Shown piece by piece: positions 9,520 to 15,845 of a DNA stretch of 15,845 nt (its first letter is position 1; each line of letters begins with the position of its first letter). The notes beneath the pieces are model-generated. The model saw only the letters and a program-made list of their open reading frames with translations, was not told the origin of the DNA and searched no databases. The stretch is from Kiritimatiellia bacterium (GTDB lineage: Bacteria; Verrucomicrobiota; Kiritimatiellia; RFP12; UBA1067): assembly GCA_017629455.1 (NCBI GenBank), contig JAGBXE010000210.1:1-15845 (forward strand), written 5' to 3'. Position numbers and translations under genes: made by a program.

Positions 9520-10416
9520 TTACGCTAGGTCGGCCGTCGAGATCTTCTCTAGCGCTGAAATGCGATCTTCAAGAGCAGGGTGCGTCGACCAGAGTGAAGT
9601 CTTGCGCCCTGGCGCAATGCCGAAAGCTTTTAGGGAATCAGGAAGGACCCCCGGCTGGAGGTTGCCGAGGCGCTTAAGGGCGGCAATCATTGAAAACGGC
9701 GACCCAAGAAGGCGGGCAGAACCGGCATCGGCGGCGTATTCGCGGCGGCGCGAAAAAGCAAAGACGATTAAGGAGGCCAAAATTCCAAGGCACATATCGA
9801 GCGCAAGGACTGTGAGGAAGTAAGTTCCGTTATTGCGGCTTCTTGAGCTTTCTCCGCGCCCGGCGTTGGCGATTATCGTGGCAAGTGCTCTAGAAAGGAA
9901 AATAACAAAGGCGTTGAGTACGCCTTGGATGAGTGTAAGCGTAACCATATCTCCGTTGGCGATATGGCTTATTTCATGGCCGAGAACTGCGCGCAATTCT
10001 TCTTTTGTCATCTGGCCCATAATGTCGCTTGAGACGGCGACGAGCGCGCTGTTTTTAAAAGCTCCCGTGGCGAAAGCGTTGGCTGCTCCCGGGTAAATCG
10101 CAACTTCCGGCATTTTGATATTGGCGCGGCGTGAAAGATCCTCAACTGTGGCGATAAGCCAGCGTTCTGCTTCGCCTTCAGTGCCGTCAATCGTCTTTGC
10201 TCCGCAAGCAAACTTTGCCATGGGCTTTGATATGAGAAGCGAAATAAATGCTCCGAAAATACCGTAGACAAACGCGAAGATCGCAAGCGATGCGTACTGC
10301 GGGCCGATAAGCTGCTCAACGCTAGTGCCTAGAACGGCGCAAAGAATATTAGCGACAATTCCTAGCGTGATCATCACAGCGAGGTTAGTAAAGATAAATA
10401 GAAGCACACGTTTCAT
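9520..10416 (-). CDS. htpX: Membrane zinc metalloprotease HtpX (M48B)
   Basis: HtpX is an inner-membrane protease that takes part in quality control of membrane proteins, working alongside FtsH in E. coli. The 298-residue product has two N-terminal membrane segments (about 4-28 and 42-63), the zinc motif HEISH with H147, E148 and H151, and the third ligand E226 in RRREYAADAGSARL. Two further hydrophobic segments lie between (about 160-182 and 199-221). The length is normal for the family. A good AAAGGA ribosome site (10424-10429) lies seven bases before the ATG. The gene has its own extended -10 promoter and is followed after seven bases by the response regulator, so the regulator may respond to envelope stress; that link is inference from context. 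Confidence 0.95.
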   Translation of the reverse strand: MKRVLLFIFTNLAVMITLGIVANILCAVLGTSVEQLIGPQYASLAIFAFVYGIFGAFISLLISKPMAKFACGAKTIDGTEGEAERWLIATVEDLSRRANIKMPEVAIYPGAANAFATGAFKNSALVAVSSDIMGQMTKEELRAVLGHEISHIANGDMVTLTLIQGVLNAFVIFLSRALATIIANAGRGESSRSRNNGTYFLTVLALDMCLGILASLIVFAFSRRREYAADAGSARLLGSPFSMIAALKRLGNLQPGVLPDSLKAFGIAPGRKTSLWSTHPALEDRISALEKISTADLA

Positions 10417-10459
10417 AGCGGTATCCTTTTGTGTCTAAGAGAGCAACAAAAACAAAAGT

Positions 10460-10468
10460 ATTATAGCA
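10460..10468 (-). promoter_or_regulatory. Extended -10 promoter of htpX
   Basis: On the minus strand TGCTATAAT gives a perfect -10 box (10460-10465) with a TGN extension (10466-10468). No convincing -35 is visible. The 75-base gap to the upstream hydrolase gene also holds a small inverted repeat, AGCAT/ATGCT (10465-10478), which covers the TGN extension and the first base of the -10 box. It could be an operator or chance. Confidence 0.55.
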
Positions 10469-10491
10469 TTTAGATGCTCTTACTGTAGAGG

Positions 10492-11259
10492 TTAGATGAA
10501 AACTCTTTCAGCGCGGCCGTTACGCCCTGGGAGCGTAGAGAAATCGTGGTAGAGATGAACTTCATATGATGGCGAGGAATATTTCCGAATAAATTCTTCG
10601 CTCTTCTTCGGATTGAAACTTGCCCCGGTAGGAATCTTTCTTTCGAGGCACGCTCTTACGTAACATTCATCGCCAGCTAGAATATGTGTCTTGTTTTCTG
10701 TCTTTAGCTGTACTATGGAAGAACCAACTGAATGGCCGCCGATTTTTAATACGTCAATATGAGGAGCGATTTCAAATTTATCCTTAAATGTTTCAACGCG
10801 AAGGCCTTTAAGGTATTTTTCTCCCTTGGCTGCTTCATCTTGCTGAATTACGATTGTCGTGTTTTTAAATGAGGCAACTGCGCCAATATGGTCATGGTGC
10901 GCATGCGTAATTACAGCAGTTGAAATATCGCCTGTCAATATGCCATACCGTTTTAGGAGTTCTGATGGGCGGATAAAATGTTCCATCTTGAATCCTGGCA
11001 TGAAATCACATCCAACATCTACGAGAATTTTATTTTCCCCGTCTTCAATCAGATAGAAAAGGAATGATATCGGCAATCGCCGATCACGCGAGCCATTACG
11101 GAAAATGGAACTTTCGCTCAACGTGGACTGAGCGTATTTAAATGCCGTTATAGAGCGAGCGCCGGTAATGGTGCGCTTTATCGCGCCAGCATAAAGCTGA
11201 GGCATGCAGTAGGCGGAGGTGGCCAGAACAGCATTTAAGAAAGTGCGCCTTGTAGTCAT
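10492..11259 (-). CDS. Tat-exported metallo-beta-lactamase-fold hydrolase
   Basis: This 255-residue protein is an MBL-fold metal hydrolase. The metal-binding motif HAHHDH runs from H119 to H124, with further ligands H176 (GGHSVGS), D197 (AGDE) and H238 (YHDF). The set is complete for a binuclear site, as in the N-acyl-homoserine lactonase/glyoxalase II-like branch. The substrate cannot be told from sequence. The N-terminus TRRTFLNAVL fits a twin-arginine signal (consensus S/T-R-R-x-F-L-K), followed by a short hydrophobic stretch ending YAGA, so export in folded form is likely. Its start codon overlaps the stop of the MgtC-like gene (ATGA, 11256-11259), so the two are translationally coupled. 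Lactonase activity is one option among many small-ester or phosphodiester hydrolases. Confidence 0.85.
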   Translation of the reverse strand: MTTRRTFLNAVLATSAYCMPQLYAGAIKRTITGARSITAFKYAQSTLSESSIFRNGSRDRRLPISFLFYLIEDGENKILVDVGCDFMPGFKMEHFIRPSELLKRYGILTGDISTAVITHAHHDHIGAVASFKNTTIVIQQDEAAKGEKYLKGLRVETFKDKFEIAPHIDVLKIGGHSVGSSIVQLKTENKTHILAGDECYVRACLERKIPTGASFNPKKSEEFIRKYSSPSYEVHLYHDFSTLPGRNGRAERVFI

Positions 11260-11699
11260 TGGGCTTCTTTATCGTCTTGTGCCTTGGCATCTTTGCGGTG
11301 GAAAACGATTACGGCGAATTCTAAGCCAATAAGCGACAAGAGAGTTGCCGCTGCTGCAATAACGTACATACCTGCTGCTACTGTCATTGCAATTCCTGAT
11401 GATACCCATATGCCTGCCGCTGTTGTAAGGCCGCGAACAGCTTGGCGGCGATCCATTATTATGGCGCCAGCTCCAATAAAGCCGATGCCGCTAACGATTT
11501 GCGCTGCGACGCGCGCAGGGTCGCCATTGTTCGAAAAGCCATATTGCGAAAGAAGCATCATCAGCGCAGAACCTATTGATACGAGTAAGTGTGTACGCAG
11601 ACCTGCAACTTTCGATCTGAATTCGCGCTCGATTCCTATAAGGCTGCCGAAAAGTGCAGCCAAAAGGATTCTTAAAATCATCTCCGTATTGCTAATCAT
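11256..11699 (-). CDS. MgtC/SapB-family membrane protein, short form
   Basis: The 147-residue product is almost entirely hydrophobic, with about four membrane segments. It carries the family's conserved stretches: GIEREFRSKVAGLRTHLLV, then AAQIVSGIGFIGAGAI and VRGLTTAAGIWVSSGIAM. In Salmonella and Mycobacterium, MgtC supports growth at low Mg2+ and inside macrophages and modulates the F-type ATP synthase. This protein lacks the C-terminal soluble ACT-like domain of Salmonella MgtC (231 aa) and is closer to the SapB/YhiD core, so that role should not be assumed. ATG 11699 is chosen with AAGGA 12 bases upstream. A TTG at 11711, forming a TTGA overlap with the preceding stop, is a real alternative that would add four residues. 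It is the middle gene of a three-gene unit. Confidence 0.88.
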   Translation of the reverse strand: MISNTEMILRILLAALFGSLIGIEREFRSKVAGLRTHLLVSIGSALMMLLSQYGFSNNGDPARVAAQIVSGIGFIGAGAIIMDRRQAVRGLTTAAGIWVSSGIAMTVAAGMYVIAAAATLLSLIGLEFAVIVFHRKDAKAQDDKEAQ

Positions 11700-11707
11700 G
11701 CCGCTAT

Positions 11708-12571
11708 TCAATCCTTCGTTGGTGTTTTGTTGGATGATGCTTTTTTGCTAGAGCCCGTCAATTTTGCGATTTCGAGGAATATTTTCGTCTGGCGCTCAAT
11801 ATCAAATCCTGTTTGAGGTTTGCATGCTACCGTGTTCTCGGGGTGGAATTGGATGCCGATAGCAGGATACGATTGGTGTTCAAAGACTTCGGCAAATCCA
11901 TCTTCCGCGCGCGCCGTAATTTTAAAGCCTGGGGCCAGTTGATCAACACCTTGATGGTGGTGCGAGTTAACTTTAAGTGGGCTTACACCGATGACGCTGG
12001 CAAGGCGCGAATTGCGCTCAATGAAAATTTTGTGAAGCGGGGGGTTGGTAGCTCCGCCGTAATAAGGGTAGAGCCTGTGAAGACATTGCTTCGCGGCAGT
12101 TGGAACTTTGTATTCAGATGGAATATCCTGATAGAGCGTTCCACCGAAGAAAACATTCATGAGCTGTGATCCGCGGCATATGCCGAGCATCGGTTTATTT
12201 TCGGCAAGGCAAGCTGCCATAAGAGCGAAATCGAACTCGTCGCGCTCGTTGTTGATTTCCTCGCACAACCTAGACTTGGCTTTTCCGTAACGCTGAGGAT
12301 TAATATCTTCGCCGCCAGTAAAAATGATAAGGTCGAGTTTCTTAACGATTGCACGCAAAGCGTTCGTATCGTTATTTTTGCAGATTACTGCCGGAATGTG
12401 GCCTGCAAGCTTTAGCGATTCGGCATAATAATCAGGAACGGAATTTTTCGTCTTTGAGCATGTGTCGGAAATCCCGACTAGAAGCGGGCTTTGCTTCGGG
12501 CTTACACACCCAGCTAAAAGAGCTGCTGCTACGGCTATAGACGAAAAAAGTGTTGCGCGTACTTTTATCAT
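11708..12571 (-). CDS. Lipoprotein class I glutamine amidotransferase/hydrolase (peptidase C26, PuuD-like)
   Basis: The 287-residue product begins with a lipoprotein signal (MIKVRATLF then VAAALLAGC), with the lipobox cysteine at C22. The rest is a class I glutamine amidotransferase fold of the C26 type. The nucleophile is C132 in GICRGSQLMNVFFGG, with H243 and E245 in IQFHPE. FTGGEDINPQRYG and VNSHHHQGVDQL are typical of gamma-glutamyl hydrolases such as PuuD. The expected chemistry is cleavage of a gamma-glutamyl amide, but the substrate is unknown and a membrane-tethered, extracytoplasmic form differs from cytoplasmic PuuD. ATG 12571 is preferred over an in-frame ATG at 12607 because AAAGGAAG lies eight bases upstream and it begins the signal peptide directly. 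The C-terminus is Lys/Ser-rich. It is the first gene of the unit with the MgtC-like and MBL genes. Confidence 0.88.
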   Translation of the reverse strand: MIKVRATLFSSIAVAAALLAGCVSPKQSPLLVGISDTCSKTKNSVPDYYAESLKLAGHIPAVICKNNDTNALRAIVKKLDLIIFTGGEDINPQRYGKAKSRLCEEINNERDEFDFALMAACLAENKPMLGICRGSQLMNVFFGGTLYQDIPSEYKVPTAAKQCLHRLYPYYGGATNPPLHKIFIERNSRLASVIGVSPLKVNSHHHQGVDQLAPGFKITARAEDGFAEVFEHQSYPAIGIQFHPENTVACKPQTGFDIERQTKIFLEIAKLTGSSKKASSNKTPTKD

Positions 12572-12579
12572 GTTTTTCG

Positions 12580-12587
12580 CTTCCTTT
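12580..12587 (-). promoter_or_regulatory. Ribosome binding site of the lipoprotein amidotransferase gene
   Basis: AAAGGAAG on the minus strand ends eight bases before ATG 12571. It is one of the two best Shine-Dalgarno sites in the window (the other precedes htpX) and decides the start in favour of the lipoprotein signal. Confidence 0.65.
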
Positions 12588-12622
12588 GCACTACAAGTTT
12601 TTGGCATTTGCGATTGCGTTGA

Positions 12623-12652
12623 ACTTTATCATCTCTTTGGCGTTGGTGTCAA
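12623..12652 (-). promoter_or_regulatory. Sigma-70-like promoter of the amidotransferase-MgtC-MBL unit
   Basis: On the minus strand a perfect TTGACA -35 box (12647-12652) is followed after 18 bases by TAAAGT (12623-12628), which carries a TGA extension. Transcription would start near 12616, giving a leader of about 45 bases that contains the AAAGGAAG site. It lies back to back with the rightward promoter at 12658-12687; only five bases separate the two -35 boxes. Confidence 0.6.
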
Positions 12653-12657
12653 GGGTC

Positions 12658-12687
12658 TTGAAATGGTAACTGGTTTTATGAGATAAT
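12658..12687 (+). promoter_or_regulatory. Promoter of the conserved membrane-anchored protein; probable leaderless transcript
   Basis: TTGAAA (12658-12663), an 18-base spacer and GATAAT (12682-12687) with the TGA extension (12679-12681) make a good sigma-70-like promoter. The GTG start at 12695 is only seven bases beyond the -10 box, so the predicted transcript start coincides with or nearly touches the start codon. Confidence 0.55.
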
Positions 12688-12694
12688 TGCGCTC

Positions 12695-13417
12695 GTGAAA
12701 AACTGTCGATTTATAAAGATATTCTTGCTGTGTGCTCTTATTGCCGGCCTTTTCGGGGCATCGGTTGCTGCGCAGTTTGTGCTTAGGTCGCGCCGCCCGC
12801 CATCAGCATCGGCGCTGGCCGAAGGAGCGTTTGCCGCGCTTGGCGGTTTAAGGTCGGTAGTGGCGGAGGTCATATGGTTTCGTGCCGATCGCCTTCAAGA
12901 AGAAGGGCGCTACGTTGAACTAGCACAACTGGCAAGCTCTCTAGCGCTTATGGAGCCGCATACTCCCGAAGTGTGGAGTTATGCCGCGTGGAATTTAGCG
13001 TACAATATTTCAGTAATGATGCCTACGTATGAAGATCGCTGGCGCTGGGTTGAAGCAGGGCTAAAGCTTCTTCGTGATGAGGGGCTTAAATACAATCCCA
13101 CCTCGCGTGAACTCTGCCGCGATTTAGCGTGGCTTTTCGAATTGAAGATCGGTGCTGACATCGATTCCGCCTCGCCCGTTTATAGGCGTAAGTGGCGTGA
13201 GATAATTGAAGACGTTAAAAAGCGCGATGCGTGGCACGAGTTAGGAATGGACGTGCACTTTATGCGTGCTGTAGAGAAGTCTACTGGGTTTGACGATTGG
13301 ACAGACCCTCAGATGTCGGCAATTTATTGGGCCGCTAGGGGCGGGTGGCGCGACATAGCCAGGCAAGCGGCTATCATTTACCGCCAGCGCCACCCGAAGA
13401 GCGTTACATCGCCATGA
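12695..13417 (+). CDS. Conserved membrane-anchored, TPR-like protein of unknown function
   Basis: The 240-residue product has an N-terminal membrane segment (about 7-27), then an alpha-helical domain rich in Trp, Tyr, Arg and acidic residues. Segments such as [58 protein letters not shown] and [20 protein letters not shown] have the spacing of TPR-like helical repeats. From memory, similar proteins with this start pattern occur in verrucomicrobial and planctomycete relatives, without known function; I cannot check this here. With no cleavage site after the hydrophobic stretch, it is probably anchored with the helical part outside. The GTG start is the only reasonable one and no Shine-Dalgarno precedes it. 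The last 14 bases overlap the end of fusA on the opposite strand. Confidence 0.8.
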   Translation: MKNCRFIKIFLLCALIAGLFGASVAAQFVLRSRRPPSASALAEGAFAALGGLRSVVAEVIWFRADRLQEEGRYVELAQLASSLALMEPHTPEVWSYAAWNLAYNISVMMPTYEDRWRWVEAGLKLLRDEGLKYNPTSRELCRDLAWLFELKIGADIDSASPVYRRKWREIIEDVKKRDAWHELGMDVHFMRAVEKSTGFDDWTDPQMSAIYWAARGGWRDIARQAAIIYRQRHPKSVTSP

Positions 13418-15470
13418 TTTCGTCTTGAACGCTCTTAGGCGCGATCTCGAATTGATCGGTCTCCATGGAGTACGATGCACGGCCCTTGGTGAGCGAGCGT
13501 ATAGCCGTTGAGTAGCCAAACATCTTTGAAAGCGGAACGCGCGCGTGAACGATTTGAAGACCGCCGCGCATATCCATATCGAGAACTGTGCCGCGCCTGG
13601 AGTTTAAATCGCCCAGTACTTCGCCGACCGATTCGGGAGGCGTAGTAATTTCAAGGCGCATAATCGGCTCAAGGAAGGCAGGCTGGGCTGCCTCGGCCGC
13701 TTCACGAAAGCCCATCATCGCCGCAGATCTAAAAGCGATTTCATCAGACGTTTCTGGATCGACCATCGTTACCGACGTACATTCAACAGCGATATCTGTC
13801 ATTGGATAGCGCGCGAGAACGCCAGTAGCTATGCCGTCTTCAAGGCCTTGCTCGATACACTCTTGGAGCTTGTGATCGGCAACTTCGTTTACAACCTTAC
13901 GAGAAAGCGTTACTTTTCTGCCGCCGCCGCGTTCTAATGGAGTAACCTTTATTTCAAGCGTAACAGCGTGGCGCTTACCGCCGATTTCGCGGTCAAATGT
14001 AAATGCCTTTGAAGCCTCAGCTGTGACGGTTTCGCAGTAGCTAACCATTGGCTTACCCACGTTGGCCGTGCACTTGAATTCGCGTTTGAGGCGATCGACA
14101 AGGATTTCAAGATGAAGCTCGCCCATTCCCGAAAGAACGGTTTGCCCAGTCTCTTCATCTTCGCGGAATCTGCACGTTGGGTCTTCTGCTGCGAGCGTCA
14201 TCATCGACTCAACGAGTTTATCTTTGTCGGCTGATGATTTGGGCTCGATAGCAAGGAACATAACAGGCTGCGGAGCCGTTATACGCTCTAAGTAGCACGG
14301 CTTCATTTCTGCCGAGAGTGTATCGCCCGTTGTGCAGTCTTTCATATTGACGATAGCACCGATATCGCCAGCTGAAAGTTCTTCTACCTCTGTGCGGTCA
14401 TCGGCGAAAAGACGCACAATCTTCATTACGCGCTCGCGCTTGCGAGTACGCGGATTGAAGACGTTCATTCCTTTTTTGATTGAGCCCGAATATACCCTGA
14501 CGAAAAAGAGGCGGCCGTAAGGATCGGCAGTTATTTTAAATACGAGAGCAGCAAGTGACGTATCTGATGTACTGCGCTCAACAGCCTCGCCAGTTTTAAG
14601 GTCGGTACCAGTAACTGGCGGACGATCAAGAGGGGACGGCAAGTATGCGCAAATTGCGTCGAGAAGGGGCTGCACGCCCTTGTCGCGGAACGCCGAGCCG
14701 CAAAGAACTGGCACCATCCGACCTGCGACTGTGAGCCTGCGAATTGCTGGAACTAGCTCTTCTTCGGTAAGATCGCCGTTTTCAAGGTATGATTCCATCA
14801 CGCCTTCGTCAAGGTCGGCTACGGCTTCAACTAGCGCGGTGCGAGCGAGTTGTGCGTCGTCTTGCAATTCGGATGGAATCTCTATTTCGGTAAACTTTAC
14901 GCCGTCGCTAGCATCATCGTAAATAATGCCTTTCATCCTGACAAGGTCGATGACGCCAGCAAAGGAATCTTCTTTACCGATTGGCAGTTCAATTGGATGA
15001 GCAGGAGCGTTAAGCTTGGTGCGTAACTCTTCGACGACGCCAGCGAAATCGGCGCCCATGCGATCCATTTTGTTGACGAACGCAATGCGCGGCACGCCGT
15101 AGCGGTCGGCTTGGCGCCAGACAGTTTCGCTTTGCGGTTGAACGCCGCCGACAGCGCAGAAGACCGACACCGCTCCGTCGAGAACTCGTAATGAACGTTC
15201 GACTTCCATTGTAAAGTCGACGTGGCCGGGAGTATCGATAACGTTGATTGCGCACCCGCCCCATTCGCACGAGATGGCGGCCGACTGAATCGTAATGCCG
15301 CGCTCGCGTTCCTGAAGCATAAAGTCTGTTGTTGTATTGCCGTCGTGGACATCGCCAGCCTTGTGGATGCGCCCAGTATAAAACAACATACGTTCGGTTG
15401 TCGTTGTTTTGCCCGCGTCAATATGGGCAACGATACCGATGTTACGCACTTTTGAAAGGTCTTGGCTCAT
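13404..15470 (-). CDS. fusA: Translation elongation factor G
   Basis: EF-G is the GTPase that drives ribosomal translocation and, with RRF, subunit recycling. The 688-residue product has the full five-domain length. G1 is AHIDAGKTT at 15-23, switch I contains [13 protein letters not shown]3 is DTPGHVDF and G4 is [10 protein letters not shown]. The domain II stretch [20 protein letters not shown] is followed by the domain III-V markers [19 protein letters not shown] and [12 protein letters not shown]. It reads as a canonical bacterial EF-G. It is not next to rpsL, rpsG or tuf, as in the usual str operon; upstream is purF on the same strand. It may therefore be a displaced single copy or a second copy, which the window cannot settle. 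No Shine-Dalgarno precedes ATG 15470. Confidence 0.96.
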   Translation of the reverse strand: MSQDLSKVRNIGIVAHIDAGKTTTTERMLFYTGRIHKAGDVHDGNTTTDFMLQERERGITIQSAAISCEWGGCAINVIDTPGHVDFTMEVERSLRVLDGAVSVFCAVGGVQPQSETVWRQADRYGVPRIAFVNKMDRMGADFAGVVEELRTKLNAPAHPIELPIGKEDSFAGVIDLVRMKGIIYDDASDGVKFTEIEIPSELQDDAQLARTALVEAVADLDEGVMESYLENGDLTEEELVPAIRRLTVAGRMVPVLCGSAFRDKGVQPLLDAICAYLPSPLDRPPVTGTDLKTGEAVERSTSDTSLAALVFKITADPYGRLFFVRVYSGSIKKGMNVFNPRTRKRERVMKIVRLFADDRTEVEELSAGDIGAIVNMKDCTTGDTLSAEMKPCYLERITAPQPVMFLAIEPKSSADKDKLVESMMTLAAEDPTCRFREDEETGQTVLSGMGELHLEILVDRLKREFKCTANVGKPMVSYCETVTAEASKAFTFDREIGGKRHAVTLEIKVTPLERGGGRKVTLSRKVVNEVADHKLQECIEQGLEDGIATGVLARYPMTDIAVECTSVTMVDPETSDEIAFRSAAMMGFREAAEAAQPAFLEPIMRLEITTPPESVGEVLGDLNSRRGTVLDMDMRGGLQIVHARVPLSKMFGYSTAIRSLTKGRASYSMETDQFEIAPKSVQDEIMAM

Positions 15471-15476
15471 ATGTCG

Positions 15477-15506
15477 AAATTAAGTTGATTGTTTTTCAGT
15501 TGCCAA
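15477..15506 (-). promoter_or_regulatory. Possible promoter of fusA
   Basis: On the minus strand TTGGCA (15501-15506) is followed after 18 bases by TAATTT (15477-15482). The -10 match is poor and the ATG lies only six bases beyond it, which would make the mRNA leaderless. The stretch is A/T-rich, so this may be chance, and fusA may simply be read through from purF. Confidence 0.25.
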
Positions 15507-15520
15507 TAAGGTTATGCGTT

Positions 15521-15845
15521 TTACGACTGTGCCTTGCAGCACGGGCACGAGCTACATTTTCCTTTAAGCGAAACATCTTTACCTGTCCAGCAGTATGTGC
15601 AGAGCTTATTCTGCGGAAGGCCGATTGCCGCAACAAGATCATCAACCTTCTGGAACGCCAGTGATGTAAGGTTGAGTTTCTTGCGGATATATTCGACCAT
15701 GTTCTTGTACTCTTCGGTCGAAGGATCGGTGTACTTGTCGATATTTGCATTCTCGCCTTCTGAGTCGCGGATATAACGCCTGCTGATAAGGTCGTATTCG
15801 TTTCTAGAGCGGGAGAAATTGATGAAGCGACAAGGATAGAGAAGC
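15521..15845 (-). CDS. purF: Amidophosphoribosyltransferase PurF, C-terminal part (partial)
   Basis: The frame enters from the right edge and ends at TAA (15521-15523), leaving 107 residues. PurF makes 5-phosphoribosylamine from PRPP and glutamine, the first step of purine synthesis. The stretch YPCRFINFSRSRNEYDL, followed by RRYIRD, MVEYIRKKLNLTSLAFQKVDDL and IGLPQNKLCTYCWTG, matches the C-terminal end of the family, including the terminal CxxC that in Bacillus PurF helps hold a [4Fe-4S] cluster. Unusually, about 18 more residues follow, containing KCSSCPCC. The amidotransferase and PRTase domains lie outside the window. The gene is upstream of fusA on the same strand with a 50-base gap. Confidence 0.85.
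   Translation of the reverse strand, partial: LLYPCRFINFSRSRNEYDLISRRYIRDSEGENANIDKYTDPSTEEYKNMVEYIRKKLNLTSLAFQKVDDLVAAIGLPQNKLCTYCWTGKDVSLKGKCSSCPCCKAQS

Noticed and set aside
9236..9823. 195-codon plus-strand frame across the regulator and htpX
   Set aside because: It is antisense to two well-supported genes and its Arg-rich product is typical of a shadow frame.
11284..11751. 155-codon plus-strand frame antisense to the MgtC-like gene
   Set aside because: The minus-strand frame carries clear family motifs; this one has none.
15496..15750. 84-codon minus-strand frame next to fusA
   Set aside because: It is a shadow of the partial purF frame, which has clear family motifs and runs off the window edge.
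1..15845. CRISPR arrays, tRNA or rRNA genes, insertion sequences, phage or toxin-antitoxin genes
   Set aside because: No regularly spaced direct repeats, cloverleaf patterns, transposase motifs or paired small genes were seen on either strand.

Overview
The window is about 50% GC and densely packed with genes. It reads as an ordinary chromosomal segment of an uncultured PVC-superphylum bacterium, most likely Kiritimatiellota, Lentisphaerae or a near relative. This assignment is an inference. It rests on three things: a very large secreted C10-type cysteine protease carrying beta-helix and MBG-like modules, a conserved membrane-anchored protein whose sequence style I associate with this superphylum, and frequent starts without a Shine-Dalgarno sequence. 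I see no tRNA, rRNA, CRISPR array, insertion sequence or prophage gene, and no gene-free stretch longer than about 150 bases.

Left part, plus strand (1-8866). The tail of a TPR-like gene is followed by an extended -10 promoter and an 1875-residue secreted protease. Next come recA (49 bases later), a secreted beta-sandwich/FN3-type protein of unknown role, and queC. The last three are joined by two ATGA stop/start overlaps, so recA, the secreted protein and queC are almost certainly one translationally coupled unit. No terminator or promoter is visible between the protease gene and recA.

Middle part, minus strand (8817-12571). queC converges on an OmpR-type response regulator and overlaps it by 50 bases. 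The regulator is the second gene of a two-gene unit with htpX, a membrane zinc protease, which has its own extended -10 promoter. Upstream lies a tight three-gene unit: a lipoprotein class I glutamine amidotransferase/hydrolase, a short MgtC/SapB-type membrane protein and a Tat-signal metallo-beta-lactamase-fold hydrolase. All three products are envelope or exported proteins, and their genes are nearly or actually overlapping.

Right part. Back-to-back promoters at 12623-12687 fire leftward into the hydrolase unit and rightward into a conserved membrane-anchored protein of unknown function. The GTG start of the latter sits so close to the -10 box that its mRNA is probably leaderless. That gene overlaps, tail to tail, the end of fusA (elongation factor G). 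fusA lies on the minus strand behind the C-terminal part of purF (amidophosphoribosyltransferase), which runs off the right edge.

The most interesting points are the recA/secreted-protein/queC coupling, the modular architecture of the giant protease, an FN3 domain apparently split by an inserted beta-sandwich, the exported three-gene hydrolase unit, and the cysteine-rich tail of PurF. I found no clear new defence or mobile system.
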